NCBI GenBank assembly: GCA_038213615.1
Contig: JBBQSV010000022.1
Location: forward strand, 1-12,846
Direction: 5' to 3'
Source: JBBQSV01 sp038213615
GTDB lineage: Bacteria > Patescibacteriota > Saccharimonadia > Saccharimonadales > OMJO01
Length of the DNA: 12,846 bases
Both the position numbers and the translations under genes were made by a program. The notes beneath the pieces were generated by a model, which saw nothing but the letters and a program-made list of their open reading frames with translations, ran no database searches and was not told where the DNA came from. Position 1 is the first letter of the stretch. Every line of letters starts with the position of its first letter. Below, piece by piece: positions 1 through 5,341 of the stretch.

Positions 1-59
1 TCGCTGGTACATCCTCTGATAGCCGAACAACTTCTAAGTTCGCCTGTTTGATATTTTCA
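1..59 (+). other. Unassigned left edge; possible C-terminal tail of an upstream gene
   Basis: Frame 1 is open from the first base to a TGA at 49-51 and would encode a 16-residue tail ending LLSSPV. That is too short to identify, and open reading of this length is expected by chance. A second frame stays open into the promoter region. I see no RNA gene or hairpin here. If the tail is real, the upstream gene ends just before the promoter at 60-88. Confidence 0.2.
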
Positions 60-88
60 TTGCCTATTAATAATCACAGTGCTATTAT
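60..88 (+). promoter_or_regulatory. Sigma70-type promoter of the switching RNA and 46-codon ORF
   Basis: The -35 box TTGCCT (60-65) and -10 box TATTAT (83-88) are separated by exactly 17 nt. Transcription should begin near 95. The same -35 hexamer recurs on the minus strand ahead of the hydrolase gene, which supports it as a real element in this genome. Confidence 0.6.
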
Positions 89-115
89 CTAGCTAATGAA
101 AAAACTTAACCTATT

Positions 116-244
116 GGCACAGTCGCTCCTAAGCCTAAAAGGGCTGTGCTTCAGTTCGCTGTACAGCGAAGGTTGAAGCCTCGAGTAAATAAACACTCGC
201 AAGTACAGCCCAGCCAAACAGGCTTCAACCAGAGCCTGTTTTTT
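116..244 (+). promoter_or_regulatory. Candidate riboswitch-like structured RNA with competing folds
   Basis: An 11-bp helix (one G-U pair) joins 141-151 to 201-211. It encloses a hairpin 155-160/165-170 with loop GTAC and a hairpin 182-186/195-199, making a three-way junction. The junction strand 171-181 (GGTTGAAGCCT) is perfectly complementary over 11 nt to 220-230 (AGGCTTCAACC), which is the 5' arm and loop of the downstream terminator. That pairing would be a pseudoknot with the closing helix and would block termination. A further 7-bp pairing, 116-122 with 144-150, competes with the closing helix. I recognise no known riboswitch signature: there is no T-box TGGNACC and no TPP, purine or fluoride core. 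It could be a cis-acting attenuator for the following ORF, or a free-standing small RNA of about 150 nt. The pairings are seen in the sequence; the switching role is inferred. Confidence 0.5.
217..244 (+). terminator. Intrinsic terminator / attenuator hairpin
   Basis: The 8-bp stem 217-224/233-240 (AACAGGCT with AGCCTGTT) closes an 8-nt loop and runs straight into a T tract to 244. It lies 7 nt before the Shine-Dalgarno of the 46-codon ORF. Its 5' arm is also the target of the 11-nt complement at 171-181, so formation is probably conditional. Confidence 0.65.
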
Positions 245-260
245 AATAATGGAGGTTTAT

Positions 261-401
261 ATGTTTGGAGACACACAAGAACTGGAACCGATTTCAAGTT
301 GGGAAACTTGGCACAGCCATAATTCACCACTTCCGGGAGATGTCGACCCGCCCGTTAGGCCCGTAGAGACCACGGACGACATAACGGCTACAGCCGAGTA
401 A
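261..401 (+). CDS. Small acidic protein of unknown function (46 aa)
   Basis: The ATG at 261 is preceded by GGAGGT (251-256), the strongest Shine-Dalgarno in the window, at 4-nt spacing. The reading frame runs to TAA at 399-401. The product is acidic and proline- and threonine-rich, with a WETWHSH stretch near residues 14-20 and a C-terminal half rich in D, E, T and P that is probably disordered. There is no signal peptide or membrane span. I recognise no family. It lies between a riboswitch-like terminator and the promoter of the rplJ leader, so it seems to be its own small transcription unit. The ribosome-binding site argues for translation, but the ORF is short enough that conservation would be needed to prove it. 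Confidence 0.45.
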   Translation: MFGDTQELEPISSWETWHSHNSPLPGDVDPPVRPVETTDDITATAE

Positions 402-411
402 CTGGTTGCTG

Positions 412-440
412 TTGACCACAGGAGTCAAATACTGTAGAAT
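412..440 (+). promoter_or_regulatory. Promoter of the rplJ-rplL operon
   Basis: TTGACC (412-417) and TAGAAT (435-440) are separated by exactly 17 nt, each one mismatch from the sigma70 consensus. The predicted start near 447 lies just ahead of the first arm of the L10 leader at 452. This placement makes it the main promoter of rplJ and separates the operon from the RNA and ORF upstream. Confidence 0.7.
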
Positions 441-451
441 TGTAAGTGATT

Positions 452-542
452 TACCAAAGACAGCGACGGGCGTAAGCCTTAATAATGTCGCCCAGGCAAT
501 TCACAAACAATTTGTTTTTGAGCCTTTTGAATGTCTTTGGTA
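452..542 (+). promoter_or_regulatory. Ribosomal protein L10 leader (autoregulatory RNA)
   Basis: A perfect 11-bp basal helix pairs 452-462 (TACCAAAGACA) with 532-542 (TGTCTTTGGTA). Inside it, 463-467 GCGAC pairs with 487-491 GTCGC around a small GGC/GCC hairpin (469-471/476-478) followed by TTAATAAT. A second arm pairs 494-497 with 522-525. This layout and the core sequence match the known L10 leader upstream of rplJ in many bacteria, where the L10(L12)4 complex binds the RNA and lowers expression of its own operon. The internal GCGAC..GTCGC element with its asymmetric purine-rich bulge mimics the L10 site on 23S rRNA. Its position before rplJ confirms the assignment. Confidence 0.85.
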
Positions 543-543
543 G

Positions 544-562
544 AAATGCTAAAGGCATTTTT
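544..562 (+). terminator. Attenuator hairpin of the L10 leader
   Basis: AAATGC (544-549) pairs with GCATTT (555-560) and runs into TTTTT, one base after the L10 leader helix closes. The alternative pairing 522-527 (GCCTTT) with 551-556 (AAAGGC) would break it and serve as antiterminator. This arrangement fits the transcription attenuation described for Bacillus subtilis rplJL. The stem is short and AT-rich, so termination is likely partial. Confidence 0.5.
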
Positions 563-613
563 AGTTCATTAAAATTTAGGTCGATAGTTTAACTAACAAG
601 TAAGGATAAATAG

Positions 614-1144
614 ATGGCATTAACTAAAGATAAGAAACACAGCGTTGTTTCTGACATTAGTGAGCTATTAGGATCATCTAAGTTAACGGTTGTCGCCGCT
701 TACCAAGGAACACCAGTTAAGGCCCTGCAGCAACTTCGCCGCACCGGCCGTGACAATGGAACGGTAATAAAAGTGGTAAAAAACCGTCTGGTTATCAAGG
801 CCATAGAAGGTCGGGACAACCTAAAAAGCGTAGACACCAGCGCCCTAAACGGCATGTTGTTATACGCCTTTAACTCAGAAGATGAAGTAGCTCCAGCTCA
901 AGTTTTAGCTAACTTTGCTAAAACTCAACCGAGTTTAGAGTTTGTAGGCGCAATTACAAACGACGGTCAATTTATTGATTCCGAAGATGTAAAAGCTCTA
1001 GCAAGTCTACCCACCAAAGACCAACTGCGAGGCATGTTGGTTGGCACAATTGCCGCTCCGCTTAGCGGATTCGTTAATGTTTTGGCCGGTAACGTACGAG
1101 GCGTACTAAATGTACTAAACGCTCGAGCCTCAGCCATTGAGTAG
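614..1144 (+). CDS. rplJ: 50S ribosomal protein L10 (uL10)
   Basis: L10 forms the base of the ribosomal stalk, binding 23S rRNA through its N-terminal domain and L7/L12 dimers through its C-terminal helix. At 176 residues it has the normal bacterial length. The N-terminal region (residues 1-110) shows the family pattern: the KxxVVSDISELLGSS start, TVVAAYQGTPV around residues 25-35, and KVVKNRLVIKA near 54-63, a conserved RNA-binding segment. The C-terminal helix (about 150-176, FVNVLAGNVRGVLNVLNARA) carries the L7/L12 docking surface. The ATG at 614 follows AAGGAT (602-607). Expression should be controlled by the L10 leader just upstream, making the product its own repressor. rplL follows after a 236-nt gap, longer than usual, that holds a small ORF. 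rplK and rplA are not in the window. Confidence 0.95.
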   Translation: MALTKDKKHSVVSDISELLGSSKLTVVAAYQGTPVKALQQLRRTGRDNGTVIKVVKNRLVIKAIEGRDNLKSVDTSALNGMLLYAFNSEDEVAPAQVLANFAKTQPSLEFVGAITNDGQFIDSEDVKALASLPTKDQLRGMLVGTIAAPLSGFVNVLAGNVRGVLNVLNARASAIE

Positions 1145-1155
1145 GGGATATTGAG

Positions 1156-1305
1156 ATGACGAATCCAGAAGTCGATCAAATACCTGCCGATACTGGGATT
1201 AGACGCTTCGTCATGGAGCACCCCGTACTCGGTACTACCGCTTTAGTCGTTATACATGCAATCGATGCGAAAATAGCATCGCGTCATGAGCGTTTAGGGT
1301 TGTGA
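1156..1305 (+). CDS. Possible small protein between rplJ and rplL (49 aa)
   Basis: An ATG at 1156, preceded by GGGG at 1144-1147, opens a frame to TGA at 1303-1305. The product has a polar N-terminus, a moderately hydrophobic stretch around residues 23-36 (VLGTTALVVIHAI), and a basic tail ASRHERLGL. It could be a small single-span membrane protein, though the hydrophobic part is short. I recognise no family. It fills most of the unusually long rplJ-rplL gap. A 6-bp hairpin (1263-1268/1276-1281) lies inside it. The gap may instead be untranslated RNA, so confidence is limited. Confidence 0.35.
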   Translation: MTNPEVDQIPADTGIRRFVMEHPVLGTTALVVIHAIDAKIASRHERLGL

Positions 1306-1380
1306 GAGCCAGAAAACACATTAGCGGAGAGTTTAAGAGTGGCAGATATACCAATAATTTAAATGTGAAAGGATAAGATC

Positions 1381-1788
1381 ATGGCAGATGAAGATAAGAA
1401 AGTAGAGACTCCAAAGGAGTTCGAGAAACTAGTAGCTGAACTAGATAAAATGTCAGCATTAGAAATTAGCAAGTTCGTTAAGTTTCTAGAAGAGTACTGG
1501 GGCGTTAGCGCCGCCGCTCCAGCTGTAGCCGTAGCGGCTGCTCCTGGTGGGGATGCCGCTCCAGTAGTCGAAGAAAAGAGCGAGTACGATGTGATCCTAA
1601 AGGACGCAGGTGCTCAAAAAGTTGCTGTAATCAAGGCCGTTAAAGACATCACCGGCTTAGGCCTTGGTGAGGCCAAGGCAGTTGTTGACGGAGCTCCAAA
1701 GCCCGTCCTAGAGAAGGCCAAGAAAGAAGACGCTGAAGCCGCCAAGAAAACCTTGGAAGACGCCGGCGCAACTGTAGAATTAGCTTAA
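1381..1788 (+). CDS. rplL: 50S ribosomal protein L7/L12 (bL12)
   Basis: This is the multi-copy stalk protein that recruits and activates translational GTPases. At 135 residues it is a little longer than the usual 120-130. The N-terminal dimerisation helices (about 8-42) include LVAELDKMSALEISKFVKFLEE. A hinge rich in Ala, Pro and Val (about 43-62) follows. The C-terminal globular domain (about 66-135) carries the conserved GTPase-contact segment GLGLGEAKAVVDGAPKPV. The ATG at 1381 follows AAGGAT with good spacing. A strong terminator lies 21 nt after the stop, so this is the last gene of the rplJ-rplL unit. The longer N-terminus is acidic and lysine-rich and probably flexible. Confidence 0.96.
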   Translation: MADEDKKVETPKEFEKLVAELDKMSALEISKFVKFLEEYWGVSAAAPAVAVAAAPGGDAAPVVEEKSEYDVILKDAGAQKVAVIKAVKDITGLGLGEAKAVVDGAPKPVLEKAKKEDAEAAKKTLEDAGATVELA

Positions 1789-1808
1789 AATCTAGTTCTA
1801 TGGCTCAT

Positions 1809-1844
1809 AAAATCGCCCCAGGGTAACCCTAGGGCGATTTTTTT
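1809..1844 (+). terminator. Intrinsic terminator after rplL
   Basis: The outer stem AAATCGCCC/GGGCGATTT continues, after one mismatch, into an inner AGGG/CCCT stem with a TAA loop. It is followed by a run of Ts ending at 1844. This is the strongest terminator in the window and cleanly ends the ribosomal stalk operon. Confidence 0.9.
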
Positions 1845-1863
1845 ATCCACAGGTTATTTTGAC

Positions 1864-1892
1864 TTGACGATTGCGACATGATACGGTATTAG
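1864..1892 (+). promoter_or_regulatory. Promoter of the 170-residue protein gene
   Basis: TTGACG (1864-1869) and TATTAG (1887-1892) are spaced by 17 nt. Transcription should begin near 1899, giving a leader of about 45 nt. An AAGGAG at 1900-1905 is too far from the ATG to act as its ribosome-binding site and would sit at the very 5' end of the mRNA. Confidence 0.55.
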
Positions 1893-1944
1893 CAAGTGTA
1901 AGGAGATAACAAACACTTAAAGTTTTTAGTGTAGGACAAAAATC

Positions 1945-2457
1945 ATGGCAGATATACCAGAAAAACAGATAAAGCGGCTTCGCTCACTGATTGCCGAAGC
2001 CGAGACTAGTTTAGCTGCAGCCAAAGAGCTGTTAGTCAGTTTGGTGGGAGACGACAATATAGTGTCCTCTTCTGCTATTGCAGAAGAAATACTGGGCAAA
2101 ATTATTGAGGGTGTTTTTGATGGTCAGAATATGGTGGGCAGTGATGGCAAGATCTATCCTGTACCGGCCAACTATGCAAGCAAATCCAAACTGGTCCAAG
2201 GCGACATACTAAAACTGACTATCGCTGATGACGGTGCCTTTCTGTATAAACAAATTGGCCCAATACCACGCAAACAAGTGGTTGGTGTACTTAAACAAGA
2301 AAACGGCCATTATTTTGTGGACGTAGGCGGCAAAGATTATCGCGTACTACTAGCTAGCGTTACTTACTTTAAAGCCAAGCCTGCTGACCAGGTCAGTGTT
2401 AACGTGCCAGAAGATGACACCCACGCCGAGTGGGCCGCCCTAGAAGCCGCACTATAA
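1945..2457 (+). CDS. Conserved hypothetical protein, helical N-terminus and beta-rich domain (170 aa)
   Basis: I do not recognise a named function. The start region reads MADIPEKQIKRLRSLIAEAE. Residues 5-35 look like an amphipathic helix or short coiled coil, followed by a second helical stretch to about residue 58. From about 59 to 150 the protein is beta-strand-rich, with GVFDGQNMVGSDGKIYPVPANY and repeated V/G/D turns that could form a small barrel. The C-terminus is acidic. No signal peptide or membrane span is seen. From memory, proteins of this kind occur in CPR genomes near ribosomal genes, but I cannot verify that here. The ATG at 1945 follows AGGA (1933-1936). The gene has its own promoter and lies between the rplL terminator and dnaX, so it is probably monocistronic. 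Confidence 0.85.
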   Translation: MADIPEKQIKRLRSLIAEAETSLAAAKELLVSLVGDDNIVSSSAIAEEILGKIIEGVFDGQNMVGSDGKIYPVPANYASKSKLVQGDILKLTIADDGAFLYKQIGPIPRKQVVGVLKQENGHYFVDVGGKDYRVLLASVTYFKAKPADQVSVNVPEDDTHAEWAALEAAL

Positions 2458-2498
2458 TAATCAACTAAACTACAACACGGTTTGTTGGGGCAGGCTAG

Positions 2499-2504
2499 TA
2501 TAAT
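2499..2504 (+). promoter_or_regulatory. -10 box for leaderless dnaX mRNA
   Basis: A perfect TATAAT lies 9 nt before the dnaX ATG, so the predicted transcription start coincides with or lies within 2-3 nt of the start codon. No Shine-Dalgarno exists. The -35 region (around 2476-2481) is poor. Confidence 0.5.
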
Positions 2505-2513
2505 TAGTCTTAC

Positions 2514-3929
2514 ATGGGGCAGGCATTATACCGAAAATATCGACCACACAGTTTTGCTGAGGTGGTAGGGCAAGATCATATTGCCACTACTCTAAGTAAT
2601 GCCCTAAAAACGGGACGCATCAGCCATGCCTATTTATTTACTGGCCCTAGGGGAGTAGGCAAAACTAGCGTAGCTAGAATCCTGGCTAAAGCCGTAAACG
2701 GTCTAAAGCCAGATGACCATCGTCAACACCTAGACATTATAGAGATCGATGCCGCCAGCAACCGACGGATTGATGAAATTCGCGATTTGCGCCAAAAGGT
2801 CCACAGTGCGCCGGCTAGTTCAAAATACAAAGTCTACATTATCGATGAAGTCCACATGCTAACCAAAGAGGCCTTTAACGCTCTGCTCAAAACCCTAGAA
2901 GAACCGCCCGCGCACGTAATATTCATCCTGGCCACCACCGAGGCCCACAAACTGCCAGAAACCATCATTAGCCGTACCCAACGCTTTAACTTTCGGCCTA
3001 TTACTATCGAAGACACCGTGGAACATTTGCGTGGAATTGCCCAAAAAGAAGAGATTTCTATTAGTGATGAAGCCCTACAAGCCATCGCCGAACACGGCAA
3101 CGGATCGTTTCGCGACAGCGTTAGCTTGCTAGACCAAGCCAGCAGCCTAGCTGGGCGGATTGATATTGACCAAATCCGAAATCTACTAGGACTAGCGCCT
3201 AGCGAGGTTATCCTAGCCCTAATCAAGATTGTAGCCAGTGGCACGCCTCGCCAGCTACTGGGTGAGCTAGAATCTATCAAGCAAAAAGGCTACCAGGCCA
3301 GCCTACTAGCCAAACAGCTGGTAAATGCTCTGCGCCAGGAACTGCTAGACGACCAGCCAGAACTGACATTTAGCCAGATAAAATCGTTGATGTCTAAACT
3401 AGTAGAAGTACCGGCCAGTAGCGACCCAGACACCGCGCTAGAAATAGTTTTGCTAGAAGCCATTTTAAAAAATGGCGTCGACCAAGTAACCAAGCCCAGT
3501 CCTGTACCGCACGAAATTAACGAGCCCTTGCCAACGCCCCAAATCAAAACTACAGCCAACCGGCCAGAACCCGAACCGGCGGCTGTGGTAGAAGACCCAG
3601 CCGGCAACGAACTATGGCCCCAGGCGCTAGGCTCTATCAAACAACGCTACCCCAGCCTGTATGCGGCTTTGCGCATGGCGGCTATCAAACGACAGAACGA
3701 TAATTTGATCGTAACGTTCCGTTTTCCTTTTCATAAAAAACGCGCCGAGGAAGCCAAAAACTTAAATATGTTAACGGAAACAATCCATCAAATAAGCCCT
3801 GACACCAAGCTGATATTGGAACTAGATACCGACACTCAGTTGTCCCAGACAGAGCCTAGTGATGTGCCTAACGAAGCTTTGGATACCGTAACCAATATCT
3901 TTGGTGGCGGTGAGGTGCTAGAATCTTAG
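2514..3929 (+). CDS. dnaX: DNA polymerase III subunit gamma/tau, without zinc module
   Basis: DnaX is the AAA+ clamp-loader subunit that loads the sliding clamp for the replicative polymerase. Walker A GPRGVGKT is at residues 44-51, Walker B YIIDEVH at 108-114, sensor 1 FILATTE at 137-143, the SR(T)Q arginine-finger segment near 153-157, and the sensor 2 region GSFRDSVSLLDQA at 197-209. The usual four-cysteine zinc insert after Walker A is absent: residues 60-75 run directly from AVNGLKPDDHRQ into DIIEIDAASN. Domain III ends near residue 322. A proline-rich linker follows, then a C-terminal domain (about 365-430) like the tau region. At 471 residues it is short for tau. A possible frameshift heptamer lies at the end of domain III. 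Translation probably starts on a leaderless mRNA at 2514. dnaB follows 21 nt downstream. Confidence 0.95.
   Translation: MGQALYRKYRPHSFAEVVGQDHIATTLSNALKTGRISHAYLFTGPRGVGKTSVARILAKAVNGLKPDDHRQHLDIIEIDAASNRRIDEIRDLRQKVHSAPASSKYKVYIIDEVHMLTKEAFNALLKTLEEPPAHVIFILATTEAHKLPETIISRTQRFNFRPITIEDTVEHLRGIAQKEEISISDEALQAIAEHGNGSFRDSVSLLDQASSLAGRIDIDQIRNLLGLAPSEVILALIKIVASGTPRQLLGELESIKQKGYQASLLAKQLVNALRQELLDDQPELTFSQIKSLMSKLVEVPASSDPDTALEIVLLEAILKNGVDQVTKPSPVPHEINEPLPTPQIKTTANRPEPEPAAVVEDPAGNELWPQALGSIKQRYPSLYAALRMAAIKRQNDNLIVTFRFPFHKKRAEEAKNLNMLTETIHQISPDTKLILELDTDTQLSQTEPSDVPNEALDTVTNIFGGGEVLES
3467..3473 (+). other. Possible -1 slippery heptamer in dnaX
   Basis: The heptamer A AAA AAT sits in the correct phase across codons 318-320, exactly where domain III meets the linker. 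A -1 shift would add about 15 residues and stop at TAA 3518-3520, giving a product of about 335 residues equivalent to gamma. It lies within a near-perfect palindrome at 3459-3476. AAT is a weaker slip codon than the AAG used in Escherichia coli, so this is only a candidate. Confidence 0.3.
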
Positions 3930-3950
3930 GTACGAACGAACAGAGGGGAT

Positions 3951-5306
3951 ATGGAACCAACAACCATTAAGCTGCCGCCACAAAATACAGATGCCGAAGC
4001 CTCTTTATTAGGTGCTATCCTGATTGATGCCGATGCAATCGTTAAAATTGCCGATACCATCACTGCTGATGATTTTTATGAAGACCGTCATAAACGCATT
4101 TATCAAGCCGTGGCTCAGCTTTATGACAAACACAGCCCCATTGACGTACTGACTTTGGCTGACCAGCTGAGATCGTCTGGATTTCTAGATTTGGTAGGCG
4201 GGCCGTCCTATCTAACAGAACTAACCAACTTTGTGCCAACAGCCGCTCACGTAGAACGATATGCTGACATTGTGGCTCAAAAAGCCTTACGTCGCCGACT
4301 TATTAGCGCATCTCAAGAAATTGTGGGTCTGGGTTATGATGAATCCAAAGGCTTAAACGAGCTGATTGAAGAAGCCGAATCACGACTTTTTGATGTTAGC
4401 CAGCGACACATCAAACAAGACATCGCCAGCCTAGAAACTATCTTGAGTGAAAGTTTTGAGCGATTAGACGAATTACACAAAGACAAGGGCAAAATCCGTG
4501 GTGTGCCAACCGGATTTAAAGACCTAGATGGTGTTCTGGCCGGGTTTCAGCGTTCAGATTTGTTTGTGCTAGCCGCCAGACCATCTATGGGTAAAACCGC
4601 TCTAGCCATAAACTTAGCACGCAACATCGCCACTAAATCTCAGATGCCAGTTCTAGTTTTTAGCCTAGAAATGAGCAAAGAACAGTTGGTGGACCGTATG
4701 CTATCCATGGAATCTGGCGTGGATGCGTGGGCCCTACGCACCGGTAACTTGTCTGACAGTGACTTTGAAAAGATTGGGCTGGCTATGGGTACGCTTAGTG
4801 AAGCACCCATTTATATTGATGACACGCCTGGTATAACAGTTAGTGACTTGCGTACCAAAGCCCGGCGCGAAGCTCACCAAAGACAGTTGGGCCTGATAAT
4901 TGTGGACTACTTGCAACTGATGAGCGGTGGTAGCCGATTTGGTAACGAGGGTAATCGAGTACAAGAGATATCCGAAATTTCTAGAGGCCTTAAAAGTATC
5001 GCTAGAGAATTAAACGTGCCGCTAATGGCTCTGAGCCAGTTGAGTCGTTCTGTAGAAAGCCGTAGCCCACAGATTCCTCAATTGCAGGATTTGCGTGAGT
5101 CTGGATCTATCGAGCAAGATGCCGACGTGGTGGCCTTTATTTACCGAGAAGACTACTATAACCCCGATACCGAACGAAAAAACATTACTGACATATTGAT
5201 TAAGAAACATCGTAACGGACCAACAGATAACGTAGAACTTTATTTTGACCGTAATAAACAACTATTTAGTAGCCTGGATACCAAACGTGCTACGCCATTC
5301 GACTAG
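3951..5306 (+). CDS. dnaB: Replicative DNA helicase DnaB
   Basis: DnaB is the hexameric helicase that unwinds DNA ahead of the replisome. The N-terminal domain (about 8-110) begins with PQNTDAEASLLGAILID, typical of the family. A helical linker follows to about 180. The RecA-like domain carries Walker A ARPSMGKT (209-216), the SLEMSKEQL segment (238-246), Walker B LIIVDYLQLM (315-324), the ALSQLSR motif (360-366), and the C-terminal KxRNGPT arginine-finger region (419-425). At 451 residues it is full length with no intein. The ATG at 3951 has AGAGGGG just upstream at about 3940-3946. It lies 21 nt after dnaX, so the two replisome genes are probably co-transcribed. No dnaC loader is seen. Confidence 0.97.
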   Translation: MEPTTIKLPPQNTDAEASLLGAILIDADAIVKIADTITADDFYEDRHKRIYQAVAQLYDKHSPIDVLTLADQLRSSGFLDLVGGPSYLTELTNFVPTAAHVERYADIVAQKALRRRLISASQEIVGLGYDESKGLNELIEEAESRLFDVSQRHIKQDIASLETILSESFERLDELHKDKGKIRGVPTGFKDLDGVLAGFQRSDLFVLAARPSMGKTALAINLARNIATKSQMPVLVFSLEMSKEQLVDRMLSMESGVDAWALRTGNLSDSDFEKIGLAMGTLSEAPIYIDDTPGITVSDLRTKARREAHQRQLGLIIVDYLQLMSGGSRFGNEGNRVQEISEISRGLKSIARELNVPLMALSQLSRSVESRSPQIPQLQDLRESGSIEQDADVVAFIYREDYYNPDTERKNITDILIKKHRNGPTDNVELYFDRNKQLFSSLDTKRATPFD

Positions 5307-5327
5307 ACCAGTCAAAACCGTTATAAT
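5299..5327 (+). promoter_or_regulatory. Promoter overlapping the dnaB stop codon
   Basis: TCGACT (5299-5304) and TATAAT (5322-5327) are separated by 17 nt. The -35 box overlaps the end of dnaB. The same TCGACT-17 nt-(-10) arrangement precedes tRNA-Gln. The start should lie about 7 nt before the ATG at 5342, leaving an mRNA with almost no leader. Confidence 0.55.
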
Positions 5328-5341
5328 TTAGCACTAGTCTT

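Noticed and set aside
116..244. T-box riboswitch, SRP RNA, 6S RNA or tmRNA for the leader RNA
   Set aside because: There is no TGGNACC antiterminator bulge, no GGUCAGG..GGAAGCAGC SRP core, no long 6S-like bubble and no tRNA-like ends with a tag frame.
384..395. CGGC-TACA-GCCG hairpin at the end of the 46-codon ORF as a terminator
   Set aside because: It has only 4 bp and no T tract follows.
967..1221. Antisense ORF over rplJ and similar antisense frames over dnaX, cysS, recR and the permease
   Set aside because: They lie opposite confidently identified genes, have unlikely composition and no ribosome-binding site, and arise from codon bias of the sense strand.
3738..3745. A6 run in the dnaX C-terminal region as the frameshift site
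   Set aside because: The run is framed CAT AAA AAA CGC, so a -1 slip would pair with TAA and not with AAA. It also lies too late, in the tau-specific region.
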